Below, piece by piece: positions 18,823 through 27,123 of a stretch of DNA of 35,131 nt. A model generated the notes under the pieces. That model was not told the DNA's origin. It made no database searches and worked only from the letters and a program-made list of their open reading frames with translations. The position numbers were made by a program, and so were the translations under genes. The first letter of the stretch is position 1. Each line of letters begins with the position of its first letter. This DNA is from Ruminococcus sp. (GTDB lineage Bacteria > Bacillota > Clostridia > Oscillospirales > Ruminococcaceae), in assembly GCA_012718885.1 (NCBI GenBank), contig JAAYBK010000119.1, positions 1-35,131 of the forward strand. Reading direction: 5' to 3'.

Positions 18823-19497
18823 TCACACCGGCGTTCCGCAATTCCGGCAGAACGCAGCACCGTTCGTTATATACGCACCACAGACGCTGCAAACAGCCGG
18901 ATTCTGAGCAGCAGCCTGAAATGGATTTACCGTTGTCTCCTGGAGAGGAACGTTCTGTATCGGAGCCGGCTGCTCCTGCACGGGAGCGCCATTATGCTGC
19001 GCCATAGCAGACATATTGCTGATATACTCCGCCTGCTTTCTGAGGCGCTCATCCTCTCTTGCATCGATGGTATCCATTACGGTATTCTTGAAATCCATTG
19101 CATTTTTCACATAGCCGAACCTGAGCTTCTGCGAGGTCGTACTGATCTGTATGGTGGCATAGCCGAATATCTTTCCGCCAAGACTTTCGGAAATAGAGAA
19201 ATTGTCGATCTTTTCAAGATAAGCGTCTATGGACATAGCGATAACAACACCGGTCTTTCCGATTATTTTTTTATTTGTAACTCCCAGCTCAACGCTGGAT
19301 ATGATAACAGCCTTTATGAGAACGCTCAGCACCGCACATCCCACAGCACCGGCAAGTATCATTTCCTCCCCTACAGCCGCAGCGATGCCCACGGCGATAA
19401 TCCAGAACAGTATGGTGGGGATCATCGGCGCCCAGCTTATCCTGGCCTTTTTTACAAGCACCTCGTTCCGGCGCATATTTCTTTCAACGTAAGTCAT
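18823..19497 (-). CDS. Membrane protein with PH-like domain and C-terminal zinc ribbon
   Basis: Two TM segments, then PH-like SVELGVTNKKIIGKTGVV...DNFSISESLGGKIFGYATIQISTTSQKLRFGYV; C-terminal CSVCGAYITNGAAFCRNCG. Start reassigned to MTYVERNMRR. Confidence 0.75.
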   Translation of the reverse strand: MTYVERNMRRNEVLVKKARISWAPMIPTILFWIIAVGIAAAVGEEMILAGAVGCAVLSVLIKAVIISSVELGVTNKKIIGKTGVVIAMSIDAYLEKIDNFSISESLGGKIFGYATIQISTTSQKLRFGYVKNAMDFKNTVMDTIDAREDERLRKQAEYISNMSAMAQHNGAPVQEQPAPIQNVPLQETTVNPFQAAAQNPAVCSVCGAYITNGAAFCRNCGTPV

Positions 19498-19680
19498 ATT
19501 AAACCTCCTTAAATACAACGCACAGCAGCTCAGCCCGCTGTGCAATTTTATTATAACGTATAAGCAGTATTTTGTCAATATATGCTAAATAATGTGTTTA
19601 GCGATAAAGACAGCTTTTTCTCCGGCAGCACATCGATCATGAGCTGCGGCTGGCATTTTACTGTTTTTTCAAAAAAGGAC

Positions 19681-19709
19681 TTGACAAATGCGATAGTTTG
19701 TGATATAAT
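19681..19709 (+). promoter_or_regulatory. Consensus sigma-A promoter driving the T-box operon
   Basis: TTGACA - 17 nt - TATAAT, exact consensus. Confidence 0.85.
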
Positions 19710-19715
19710 CCAAAC

Positions 19716-19985
19716 CATAAGCTATGAGGAAGACAAGCAGAGTATCGCCAATGTCTGCAGAGAGCCGGCGGCAGGTGTGAGCCGGTGATAAGCAATGCTG
19801 TGTATCCCTTCTGAGCCGGAGTGCTGAAAGCTGATAGTAAGCGTTCCCGTGATTCTGCGTTAATGAATAGGACTTGCTGGAGTCTGAAGTGGTGTTACGC
19901 AATAGCGGCACAATTTGAGTGGTACCGCGGGTGATCAGTTAATGATACTCGTCTCAAAGATGGATTCTTTGAGACGAGTTTTTTG
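19716..19985 (+). ncRNA. T-box riboswitch leader (probable specifier GCA/Ala; see findings)
   Basis: K-turn GA motif (AUGAGGAAG/CUUCUGAGC), AGUA S-turn, distal Stem I AGAGAGCCGGCGGCAGGUGUGAGCCGG, T-box GAGUGGUACCGCG at 19917-19929, antiterminator closing GAGU(19917-19920)/ACUC(947-950), mutually exclusive terminator. Confidence 0.93.
19947..19984 (+). terminator. T-box intrinsic terminator
   Basis: ACTCGTCTCAAAGA tggat TCTTTGAGACGAGT followed by TTTTT; 14-bp perfect stem sharing ACTC with the antiterminator. Confidence 0.93.
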
Positions 19986-20044
19986 TTTTTCGCAGAGCCC
20001 CTTTCATTTTCCAGTATAAACAAGAATTATAAGGAGAGATAATC

Positions 20045-22396
20045 ATGAGCGAAACGACGAAATTACAGAATGCAGAAGTAAGGATAAAAGAAGTGGCAGA
20101 ACGTATTTCACATCTGCGTGAGGATCTTGGTATCTCCGTGGAAGAAATGGCTGCAATAACTGACTATTCCGTAGAAGAATACAAGAGGCTTGAATCCGGC
20201 GAGCAGGACTTCAGCTTTACATTCATCTATAAATGTGCAAACAAATTCAACGTTGAGATCACCGATCTCATGGAGGGAATCAGTCCTGAGCTCAGCGGAT
20301 ATACCGTTACCCGCAAGGGCGAGGGCGTGCCTATCGTCCGCAGAAAGGGCTTTGTATACAACCGCCTTGCATCCAAGTTCAAGAACAAGGCTGTTGAGCC
20401 CTTCCACGTTGTGATCCCCTATTCCGATGAAGCTCTTTCCCAGCCGCTGCATATGTCCAGCCATGCAGGCCAGGAAATGGATATCGTCATCAAAGGCACA
20501 ATGCGTATAACTGTAGGCTCACATACAGAGATCCTCCACGAGGGCGACTCTATCTACTATGACAGCTCCATGCCACATGATGAAGTTGCACTGGGCGGCG
20601 ATGACTGCGAAATCTACGCTTTTGTCACAGCTCCCCGCGGAACAACAGGCATGGCTGAATACAAGGAGCACGTTGCAGAGCATCACCTTACCAATGTGGA
20701 CAAGGCCGGCCTGCTCCACCCTATATCAGAAAAATTCGTAAAATGCGAGACAAATGAGGAGGGCATCCTCAGCGGAGTTCATTTCGTAAACCAGGATAAG
20801 TTCAACTTCGCATACGATATCGTTGACGCAATGGCAGAAAAATGCCCAGACAAAACTGCTATGATCTATGTGGATGTAAACCACAACGAGCGCCGCTTCA
20901 CTTTCAAGGATATCAAGAAATACTCCTGCCAGACCGCAAACTACTTCAAGTCCCTCGGCATAAAGAAGGGCGACCGTGTAATGCTGGTGCTCAAGCGCCA
21001 TTATCAGTTCTGGTTCTCGATCGTTGCCCTCCACCGTATCGGCGCACTTGTTATCCCTGCGTCAAATATGCTCAAGGAGCACGATTTTGAATACCGCTTC
21101 AATTCCGCTGAGATATCCGCTATCGTATGCTCTGCTGACGGCGACATCACAGCAGAAGTTGACAAGGCCTGCGCTGTAACAAATACTATCCGTACAAAGA
21201 TCATCGTCAACGGTCAGCGTGAGGGCTGGCACGACTTCAACGAGGAGCTCCCTGCATACAGCACTCATTTCGAGCGTACTGACGAAACTCCCTGCGGAAC
21301 TGATCCGATGCTCATCTTCTTCAGCTCAGGCACATCAGGCAATCCAAAGCTTGTTCTGCACAGCTATCAGTACCCTCTCGGCCACTATGTAACAGCCCGC
21401 TACTGGCAGAATGCCGATCCTAACGGCCTGCACTTCACTATCTCCGATACAGGCTGGGGCAAGGCTCTCTGGGGCAAGCTCTACGGCCAGTGGATGAATG
21501 AAGCAGCAGTATTCGTATACGACTTCGACCGCTTCCACGCAGACGACATCCTTCCCATGTTCAAGAAGTACAATATCACATCCTTCTGTGCGCCTCCGAC
21601 AATGTACCGCTTCTTCATCAAAGAGGATCTCTCCAAGTATGATCTCTCATCACTGAAATATGCCTGCATCGCCGGTGAAGCACTTAACCCGGAGGTATTC
21701 CACCAGTTCTACCGTGCAACAGGAATAAAGCTTATGGAGGGCTTCGGCCAGACCGAGACTACCCTTACTATCGCAAACGTTGTCGGCATGGAGCCTAAGC
21801 CCGGCAGCATGGGCAAGCCTAATCCGCAGTATGATGTACAGGTGCTCCTCCCCGACGGAACTCCCGCAGGCGTAGGTGAGACCGGTGAGATCTGTGTCAG
21901 ACTGAAGGATGAAAGCGTCCCCGGATACGGAGTCCCCGGCCTTGCACTCTGCTACTACGGCGACAAGGAGACTACTGCCGAGACATGGCGTGAGGGCTAC
22001 TACCATACAGGCGATACCGCATGGGTAGATGAGGACGGGTATTTCTGGTATGTGGGCAGAGTTGACGACGTTATCAAGTCCTCCGGCTACCGTATCGGAC
22101 CATTCGAGATCGAAAGCGTGCTCATGGAGCTTCCATATGTACTTGAGTGTGCCGTTACAGGCGTTCCGGATGAGATCAGAGGACAGGTCGTAAAGGCGAC
22201 CATCGTTCTCACAAAGGATAAAGCTCCGTCTGACGAGCTGGTAAAGGAGATCAAGGATTATGTCAAGGAGCGCACTGCACCTTACAAATATCCAAGAGTC
22301 GTTGAATTCGTTCCGGAGCTGCCAAAGACCGTAGGCAGCGGAAAGATACGCCGTGCCGCTATCCGTGAAATGGATAAGACCAAATATCAGAAGTGA
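20045..22396 (+). CDS. XRE-family HTH + cupin + AMP-forming acyl-CoA synthetase (ACSM/MACS-like) fusion
   Basis: HTH: ISHLREDLGISVEEMAAITDYSVEEYKRLESGEQDF. Cupin: PLHMSSHAGQEMDIVIKGTMRITVGSHTEILHEGDSIYYDSSMPHDEVAL. Ligase: FFSSGTSGNPKLV, SDTGWGKALWGKLYGQW, MEGFGQTETT, YYHTGDTAWVDEDGYFWYVGRVDDVIKSSGYRIGPFEIES, and C-terminal catalytic Lys region KTVGSGKIRR. Confidence 0.93.
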   Translation: MSETTKLQNAEVRIKEVAERISHLREDLGISVEEMAAITDYSVEEYKRLESGEQDFSFTFIYKCANKFNVEITDLMEGISPELSGYTVTRKGEGVPIVRRKGFVYNRLASKFKNKAVEPFHVVIPYSDEALSQPLHMSSHAGQEMDIVIKGTMRITVGSHTEILHEGDSIYYDSSMPHDEVALGGDDCEIYAFVTAPRGTTGMAEYKEHVAEHHLTNVDKAGLLHPISEKFVKCETNEEGILSGVHFVNQDKFNFAYDIVDAMAEKCPDKTAMIYVDVNHNERRFTFKDIKKYSCQTANYFKSLGIKKGDRVMLVLKRHYQFWFSIVALHRIGALVIPASNMLKEHDFEYRFNSAEISAIVCSADGDITAEVDKACAVTNTIRTKIIVNGQREGWHDFNEELPAYSTHFERTDETPCGTDPMLIFFSSGTSGNPKLVLHSYQYPLGHYVTARYWQNADPNGLHFTISDTGWGKALWGKLYGQWMNEAAVFVYDFDRFHADDILPMFKKYNITSFCAPPTMYRFFIKEDLSKYDLSSLKYACIAGEALNPEVFHQFYRATGIKLMEGFGQTETTLTIANVVGMEPKPGSMGKPNPQYDVQVLLPDGTPAGVGETGEICVRLKDESVPGYGVPGLALCYYGDKETTAETWREGYYHTGDTAWVDEDGYFWYVGRVDDVIKSSGYRIGPFEIESVLMELPYVLECAVTGVPDEIRGQVVKATIVLTKDKAPSDELVKEIKDYVKERTAPYKYPRVVEFVPELPKTVGSGKIRRAAIREMDKTKYQK

Positions 22397-23841
22397 CCAT
22401 GAACAGAACGTTTGTAACTAAAATGCCGAATCATATCGGAGCATTTCTCAAAGCAAGCAAATGCTTTGCAGCCCTCGGCATAAATATAACAAGAGTAAGC
22501 TACAACAAGGCTGTGGATTCCCATATGCTGTTTATCGACGCTGAGGGAACTCCACAGCAGCTTGCAAAGGCTGCGGAAGTGCTGACCGCTATCGGCTATC
22601 TTCAGTGTGATGAGGATAACCGCAGCGTTGTACTGCTGGAATTCCGCCTGAAGGATGAGCCAGGCAGCGTTACCGCTATTCTTGAGCTTATAAGCGCCCA
22701 TAACTTCAACATCTCCTATATAAGCTCCCAGGAAAACGGTACAGAATACCAGCTTTTCAAAATGGGACTGATCGCCGACAGCTCCGACAGGATAGATACT
22801 TTCATCGAGGAAGCAAGAAAGCTTTGCAGTGTCCGTGTCATCGAATACAACCATGCAGATAAGATATTCGACAACAGCTTCTTCTACAACGCCTTTGTCA
22901 GTGAGTTGTCCTCAGCTATGGAGATATCCTCCGAGGCAAAGAATGAGCTTATGGTCAATACCAATCTTGCAATGCAGATACTTGACGAATCCGGAGTTTC
23001 TCCGTACCGTACCTTTGACAGTATAAGCCGCTTTGCGGAGCTCCTTGCAGCTTCAAGAGGGAATAATTTCTCGCCCAGGATCACTGTTCATCAGATCACT
23101 GAAAACACCTCGGTAACTCTTATCGAGCCTCCCTGCGGAAGCAATACAGCAATAATAAAAAGCGGCAGCGAATACCTGTTCATCGACACAGGCTATGCCT
23201 GCTACAAAGAGGAGATGCTGCCGATCATCAGGAGTATCGTGCCTGAATTTGAAAGCATAGAGAAGAAGTGCTTCATAACTCACGCCGATGTGGATCACTG
23301 CGGACTTCTCCCCTTATTTGATACGGTATACGCCAGTGCTCCCAGCGCAGAATGTCTGAGACTGGAAAGCTGCGGCGAGGACGGATTCCGTGAAAGGAAC
23401 ACTCTGCACAAGCCATATATCCGCATCTGCAAGGTACTCACCTCATACGCTGCGGTATCCCCCGAAAAAATAAAGGTCATTGGCGATAAGAAGGAGATCC
23501 GCCAGCTTATCGAGCAGACCGGCTTCTTCGATTTCGGCGAACTCCACTTTGAACTGTACGAGGGAAAGGGAGGTCATCTTGCAGGCGAATCCGTGCTCAT
23601 CGACTTTGAACATCATATTGCCTTTACAGGCGATATCTTCGTGAATATGAAGGATATGACTGCTCAGCAGGCACAGTATAACCGCTATGCGCCCATTCTT
23701 ATGACATCTGTTGATACAGACAAGGAACTGTGCGCTGCCGAGAGAAATGCTCTTTTCCAGCGCCTCGGTGTAGGCTCATGGCAGATATTCGGCGGCCACG
23801 GGGGAAAAAAAGCCTATAATGTCAGACCGGCAGAGATATGA
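22393..23841 (+). CDS. Tandem ACT domains fused to metallo-beta-lactamase-fold hydrolase
   Basis: N-terminal KMPNHIGAFLKASKCFAALGINITRVSYNKAVDSH and VLLEFRLKDEPGSVTAILELISAHNFNISYISSQENG (ACT). C-terminal LFIDTGYACYKEE, FITHADVDHCG, GGHLAGESVLID, IAFTGDIF, IFGGHGG (MBL). GTG start overlaps the upstream stop (GTGA); alternative ATG at 22399. Confidence 0.87.
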   Translation: MTMNRTFVTKMPNHIGAFLKASKCFAALGINITRVSYNKAVDSHMLFIDAEGTPQQLAKAAEVLTAIGYLQCDEDNRSVVLLEFRLKDEPGSVTAILELISAHNFNISYISSQENGTEYQLFKMGLIADSSDRIDTFIEEARKLCSVRVIEYNHADKIFDNSFFYNAFVSELSSAMEISSEAKNELMVNTNLAMQILDESGVSPYRTFDSISRFAELLAASRGNNFSPRITVHQITENTSVTLIEPPCGSNTAIIKSGSEYLFIDTGYACYKEEMLPIIRSIVPEFESIEKKCFITHADVDHCGLLPLFDTVYASAPSAECLRLESCGEDGFRERNTLHKPYIRICKVLTSYAAVSPEKIKVIGDKKEIRQLIEQTGFFDFGELHFELYEGKGGHLAGESVLIDFEHHIAFTGDIFVNMKDMTAQQAQYNRYAPILMTSVDTDKELCAAERNALFQRLGVGSWQIFGGHGGKKAYNVRPAEI

Positions 23842-23854
23842 AACTATACATAAC

Positions 23855-23891
23855 AAAAAATCCTCACAGTGCGAAACTGTGAGGAATTTTT
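23855..23891. terminator. Bidirectional intrinsic terminator
   Basis: aaaaaaTCCTCACAGTgcgaaACTGTGAGGAattttt. Confidence 0.88.
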
Positions 23892-23922
23892 CGTTTTATT
23901 CTACTCTTATATCCGTAAACGA

Positions 23923-23950
23923 ATTACTTCTTTTCGCTTATTGCAGCCTG
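23923..23950 (-). repeat. ppdK 3'-end-like repeat, copy A
   Basis: ATTACTTCTTTTCGCTTATTGCAGCCTG; encodes ...QAAISEKK* on minus. Matches the 3' end of ppdK (copy C, 33686) with identical spacing of conserved blocks. Confidence 0.75.
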
Positions 23951-23987
23951 TGCTGTAGATAGGGAGCAGTGAAACTCAAATCAACAA

Positions 23988-24139
23988 ATGGCTATATATC
24001 ACCATAAACTCGATACAGAAAAAGTCCTATACTTGCTGCGGTCATAATTGCTTACAGCGAAAATCATCTTAATATAATAAGTGATATTGCAGGGGCTATA
24101 TACCAAGAGATGCGTATGCAGAATCCAAACGACCAGTAA
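23988..24139 (+). pseudogene. Small ORF with single -1 frame disruption (or frameshifting)
   Basis: Frame 1: ATG...MAIYHHKLDTEKVLYLLRS*. A -1 shift at GAAAAAG gives MAIYHHKLDTEKSPILAAVIIAYSENHLNIISDIAGAIYQEMRMQNPNDQ*, a coherent short protein. Confidence 0.45.
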
Positions 24140-24170
24140 GTGTAGAGCCGCCCTTAATGATATATGATAA

Positions 24171-24206
24171 GAGCCTTGCCCCATTGGGGGCAGGGCTTAC
24201 TTTTAT
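24171..24206 (+). terminator. Intrinsic terminator after the disrupted small ORF
   Basis: GAGCCTTGCCCC att GGGGGCAGGGCTTactttta. Confidence 0.65.
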
Positions 24207-24221
24207 ACTCCAATCATTACC

Positions 24222-24263
24222 AAAAAAGTCCACACAGCCAAACTGTGAGGACTCATTGTTTTT
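24222..24263 (-). terminator. Intrinsic terminator (repeat-family copy)
   Basis: aaaaaaGTCCACACAGccaaaCTGTGAGGACtcattgttttta; minus-strand U-run after the stop of the gene at 24283. Confidence 0.82.
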
Positions 24264-24282
24264 ATTCCTATCTTAAAGACTA

Positions 24283-24975
24283 TTAAGACGGATTCCGATT
24301 CTTAAACCTTCTCAGTATATCTGCTATTTTCAGATACAGATATCCGACTATCAGCAGTACTACAAAAAGGAAAATTATCCACCACGCACAGCCCATGAAC
24401 GGCAGCTCGTCGGTGAAGCCGAATGCTCCGGCAGAACTTCCCCAGTTGAGGAAGAAGTACGGATAATTATAACCTTCCGCAAACTGCCAGTTTTCGACAT
24501 ATCCAATGCCAGCGTAGACAGCATACAGAATTGGCGGAACTATCACCCAGAACGTGTTACTCTTCTTGATATTGCTGCTGACTCCGACTACAAAAAAGTC
24601 AATTATCGCAGCGACAGGAACGACAACGTGAGTCAGTATGTTTTGCAGATTCCACGCCGCATTCCCAAGTGTTGGAGCCAATACAAAACAGAAGACTGCT
24701 CCCGTAAGGGTGATTGAAACTGTTCCTACGAATTTTATTACCCACCACAGGTCACTGACGGATTTGTTCCTGAACAGTCCTTTCAGACCTGCCGCACATA
24801 TTATAGCGATGGCAATATTGGACTGTATCGTTAAGTACATGAAAACACGGCTGCCGCCCATAAAAGAATGCCGTCCTGCATAAGCACTCAGAAAAGTACC
24901 AAGTATCGCTGAAAAGATCACTACAATTTTCAGAACACATGAGACTGCCCTTTGTTTCGGCGTAAACGTATTCAT
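24283..24975 (-). CDS. Pr6Pr-like multi-pass membrane protein
   Basis: 230 aa, about 6 TM helices; YLTIQSNIAIAIICA, NILTHVVVPVAAIIDFFVVG, YNYPYFFLNW. Family assignment by eye. Confidence 0.65.
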   Translation of the reverse strand: MNTFTPKQRAVSCVLKIVVIFSAILGTFLSAYAGRHSFMGGSRVFMYLTIQSNIAIAIICAAGLKGLFRNKSVSDLWWVIKFVGTVSITLTGAVFCFVLAPTLGNAAWNLQNILTHVVVPVAAIIDFFVVGVSSNIKKSNTFWVIVPPILYAVYAGIGYVENWQFAEGYNYPYFFLNWGSSAGAFGFTDELPFMGCAWWIIFLFVVLLIVGYLYLKIADILRRFKNRNPS

Positions 24976-24988
24976 AGTTTCACTTCCT

Positions 24989-26080
24989 TCAGAGCTTTAA
25001 AAGTGACTCGACCTGTGCTTTCTTTTGGTAAAGAACACAGCCTCCGTCGTGATTGTCAAGCAGGATATCGCTACTCCTGAGAGCTGTAAACAGCGGAGAA
25101 TGCAAAGCCTCACGAAGTGATGTATCCTTCACATTGATATCAGAATACGGCGAGAACGGACAGGGCTCAGCTCCGCCATGAGAATTGATGTGAAAGAAAC
25201 CTCGACCAGCTGCAACACAGCCTCCCGAACTTTTTTCATCTCCCGGGAATGAGATATACACCATTTCGGGACGTTCCTTACGCATACGCTGGATCTCGTT
25301 CATCAGGTACTCTCTCTGTACATCGCCCGGAGCAAGCTCGCGGCTTTCATCGGTTACGGGAACATACTCCACGAATATTACCGCTTTGCAGCCTTTTTCA
25401 GAAAGACTGTTTATAAATGCATCGGAAGTCACTTCTTTATAGTTATGCGTTGTAACAGTAACAGATGCTCCGAAAACAAGTCCGCGTTTTCTGAACTCGT
25501 CCATATTGGAGATAAGTTTATCATAAATTCCGGAGCCACGCCGTGAATCGGTCTGCTCACGGTTGCCTTCAATGCTCATGACAGGGATAAGGTTGCGGCA
25601 TTTATCGAAAAGCTCTAAATAGCGTTCATCCATGAAAGTGCCGTTAGTAAAGATCGGAAAGAGTATATTCTGCTTCTGACCTGCAGCTTCGATGATATCC
25701 CGCCGGAGCATAGGTTCACCGCCTGCGAGAAGGATAAAGCTGATGCCCATTTCGTCTGCCTCATCGAATATCCTCAGCCATTCCGCGTCTGTGAGCTGTC
25801 TCACAGGCTCGGAATCAACAGTGGCATGATTGCAACGCGAATAACAGCCTGCACAATGAAGATTACACTTGCTGGTTATACTTGCAATGAGGAAAGGTGG
25901 GATATGCTCGCCGTTATCCTCGGCTTTCCTGCGGCGTTTTGAGGCGATTCGGCTCGCTGCTGCAAATTTCAGCATAAAGGCACTTTCCCTTGGATTTTTC
26001 AGCGTTGCCCTGACAGCTTCGCCGACTATCCGCTCAACGCCCTTTGTCAGATATTCCTGAAGTTCAAATTTTTCGTTCAT
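24989..26080 (-). CDS. Radical SAM protein
   Basis: SKCNLHCAGCYSRC (CxxxCxxC), LAGGEPMLRRDI, C-terminal Cys-containing segments GGCVAAGRGFFHINSHGGAEPCPFSPYSD. Start reassigned to MNEKFELQEYL, just downstream of the gpx stop. Confidence 0.9.
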   Translation of the reverse strand: MNEKFELQEYLTKGVERIVGEAVRATLKNPRESAFMLKFAAASRIASKRRRKAEDNGEHIPPFLIASITSKCNLHCAGCYSRCNHATVDSEPVRQLTDAEWLRIFDEADEMGISFILLAGGEPMLRRDIIEAAGQKQNILFPIFTNGTFMDERYLELFDKCRNLIPVMSIEGNREQTDSRRGSGIYDKLISNMDEFRKRGLVFGASVTVTTHNYKEVTSDAFINSLSEKGCKAVIFVEYVPVTDESRELAPGDVQREYLMNEIQRMRKERPEMVYISFPGDEKSSGGCVAAGRGFFHINSHGGAEPCPFSPYSDINVKDTSLREALHSPLFTALRSSDILLDNHDGGCVLYQKKAQVESLLKL

Positions 26081-26084
26081 AGCC

Positions 26085-26633
26085 TCACCCAAGTAATTCT
26101 TCAACAGCCTTGCGCACCTCTGCCATATCAGTTGTAGGTTCAAAGCGTGCGATAACCTTACCAGTTCTGTCAACGAGGAATTTTGTAAAGTTCCACTTGA
26201 TATATGCCTTATCGCCGAATTTCTTATTGTTCATATCCGCAAACTTGTTTAGCATCGCATTCTTTATACCCTTGCCGAAGCCTGCAAATGGCTTTTCTGT
26301 GGCAAGAAAGGCAAAAAGTGGATCAGCACTGTCACCGTTCACATCGATTTTTGCAAACTGTGGGAACTCCGTACCGAATTTGAGCGTGCAGAACTGATGT
26401 ATCTCGTCCTCGCTGCCGGGAGCCTGATTTGCGAACTGATTACAGGGAAAATCGAGTATCTCGAAGCCTTTGTCTCGTAATTCCTTGTACATAGTTTCAA
26501 GCGGCTCATAATGCGGAGTAAAGCCGCATCCCGTAGCTGTATTCACGATAAGCAGCACCTTACCATTATAATCACTGAGACTTACGTCGTTGCCTGCGCG
26601 GTCTTTCACCATAAAATCGTACACTGTTTTCAT
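26085..26633 (-). CDS. Glutathione peroxidase-family protein (Cys form)
   Basis: VNTATGCGFTPHYEPLETMYKELRDKGFEILDFPCNQFANQAPGS...IKWNFTKFLVDRTGKVIARFEP: GPx motifs with Cys, no Sec TGA. Confidence 0.94.
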   Translation of the reverse strand: MKTVYDFMVKDRAGNDVSLSDYNGKVLLIVNTATGCGFTPHYEPLETMYKELRDKGFEILDFPCNQFANQAPGSEDEIHQFCTLKFGTEFPQFAKIDVNGDSADPLFAFLATEKPFAGFGKGIKNAMLNKFADMNNKKFGDKAYIKWNFTKFLVDRTGKVIARFEPTTDMAEVRKAVEELLG

Positions 26634-26655
26634 ACTTCATGCTCCTTTCAGATAG

Positions 26656-27096
26656 TCAGATATCATTTTCTTCCAATAATTCATACAGCAGCGAATAGAG
26701 CTGCTTTGCCTTTTCGGGACTGAGTTTTACGCACTTTCCAACCTTCATAGGGATATCCTTTGCCTGTTCCTGCAAGGCTCTGCCTTGTTCGGTCAGGTAA
26801 ATGAGAACTGAACGTTCGTCGTCTTTGCTGTGTGTCCTTTCGAGATATCCGAGAGTGCTCATCTTTTTAAGAAGAGGCGAAACCGTACCGTTGTCAAGCA
26901 TGAGCTTTTTACATATATCTCCGACAGTAACGCCGTCCTTCTCCCACAGAACAAGCATCACTATATACTGTGTGTAGGTCAGATTCAACTCCTTCAGATA
27001 CGGCGTATATAAGCCCGTTACAGTTCTTGCCGCAGCATACAGCGGAAAACAGAGCTGTTTTTCTATCTTCATAGCTTCCTTGTAGTTGTATTCCAT
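26656..27096 (-). CDS. MarR/OhrR-type transcriptional regulator
   Basis: IEKQLCFPLYAAARTVTGLYTPYLKELNLTYTQYIVMLVLWEKDGVTVGDICKKLMLDNGTVSPLLKKM; the N-terminal QLCFPLYA reactive-Cys motif is OhrR-like. Confidence 0.92.
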   Translation of the reverse strand: MEYNYKEAMKIEKQLCFPLYAAARTVTGLYTPYLKELNLTYTQYIVMLVLWEKDGVTVGDICKKLMLDNGTVSPLLKKMSTLGYLERTHSKDDERSVLIYLTEQGRALQEQAKDIPMKVGKCVKLSPEKAKQLYSLLYELLEENDI

Positions 27097-27123
27097 TGTT
27101 CTGCCTCCTCAATTTATGTTGTT

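Noticed and set aside
19804-19806. AUC (Ile) as T-box specifier, which would fit a branched-chain acid activation story neatly
   Set aside because: Adjacent to the k-turn stem but not opposite the AGUA motif in the hand fold; kept only as an alternative to GCA.
26085-26633. Possible selenoprotein GPx
   Set aside because: Active-site codon in TATGCGFT is Cys; no in-frame TGA or SECIS evidence.
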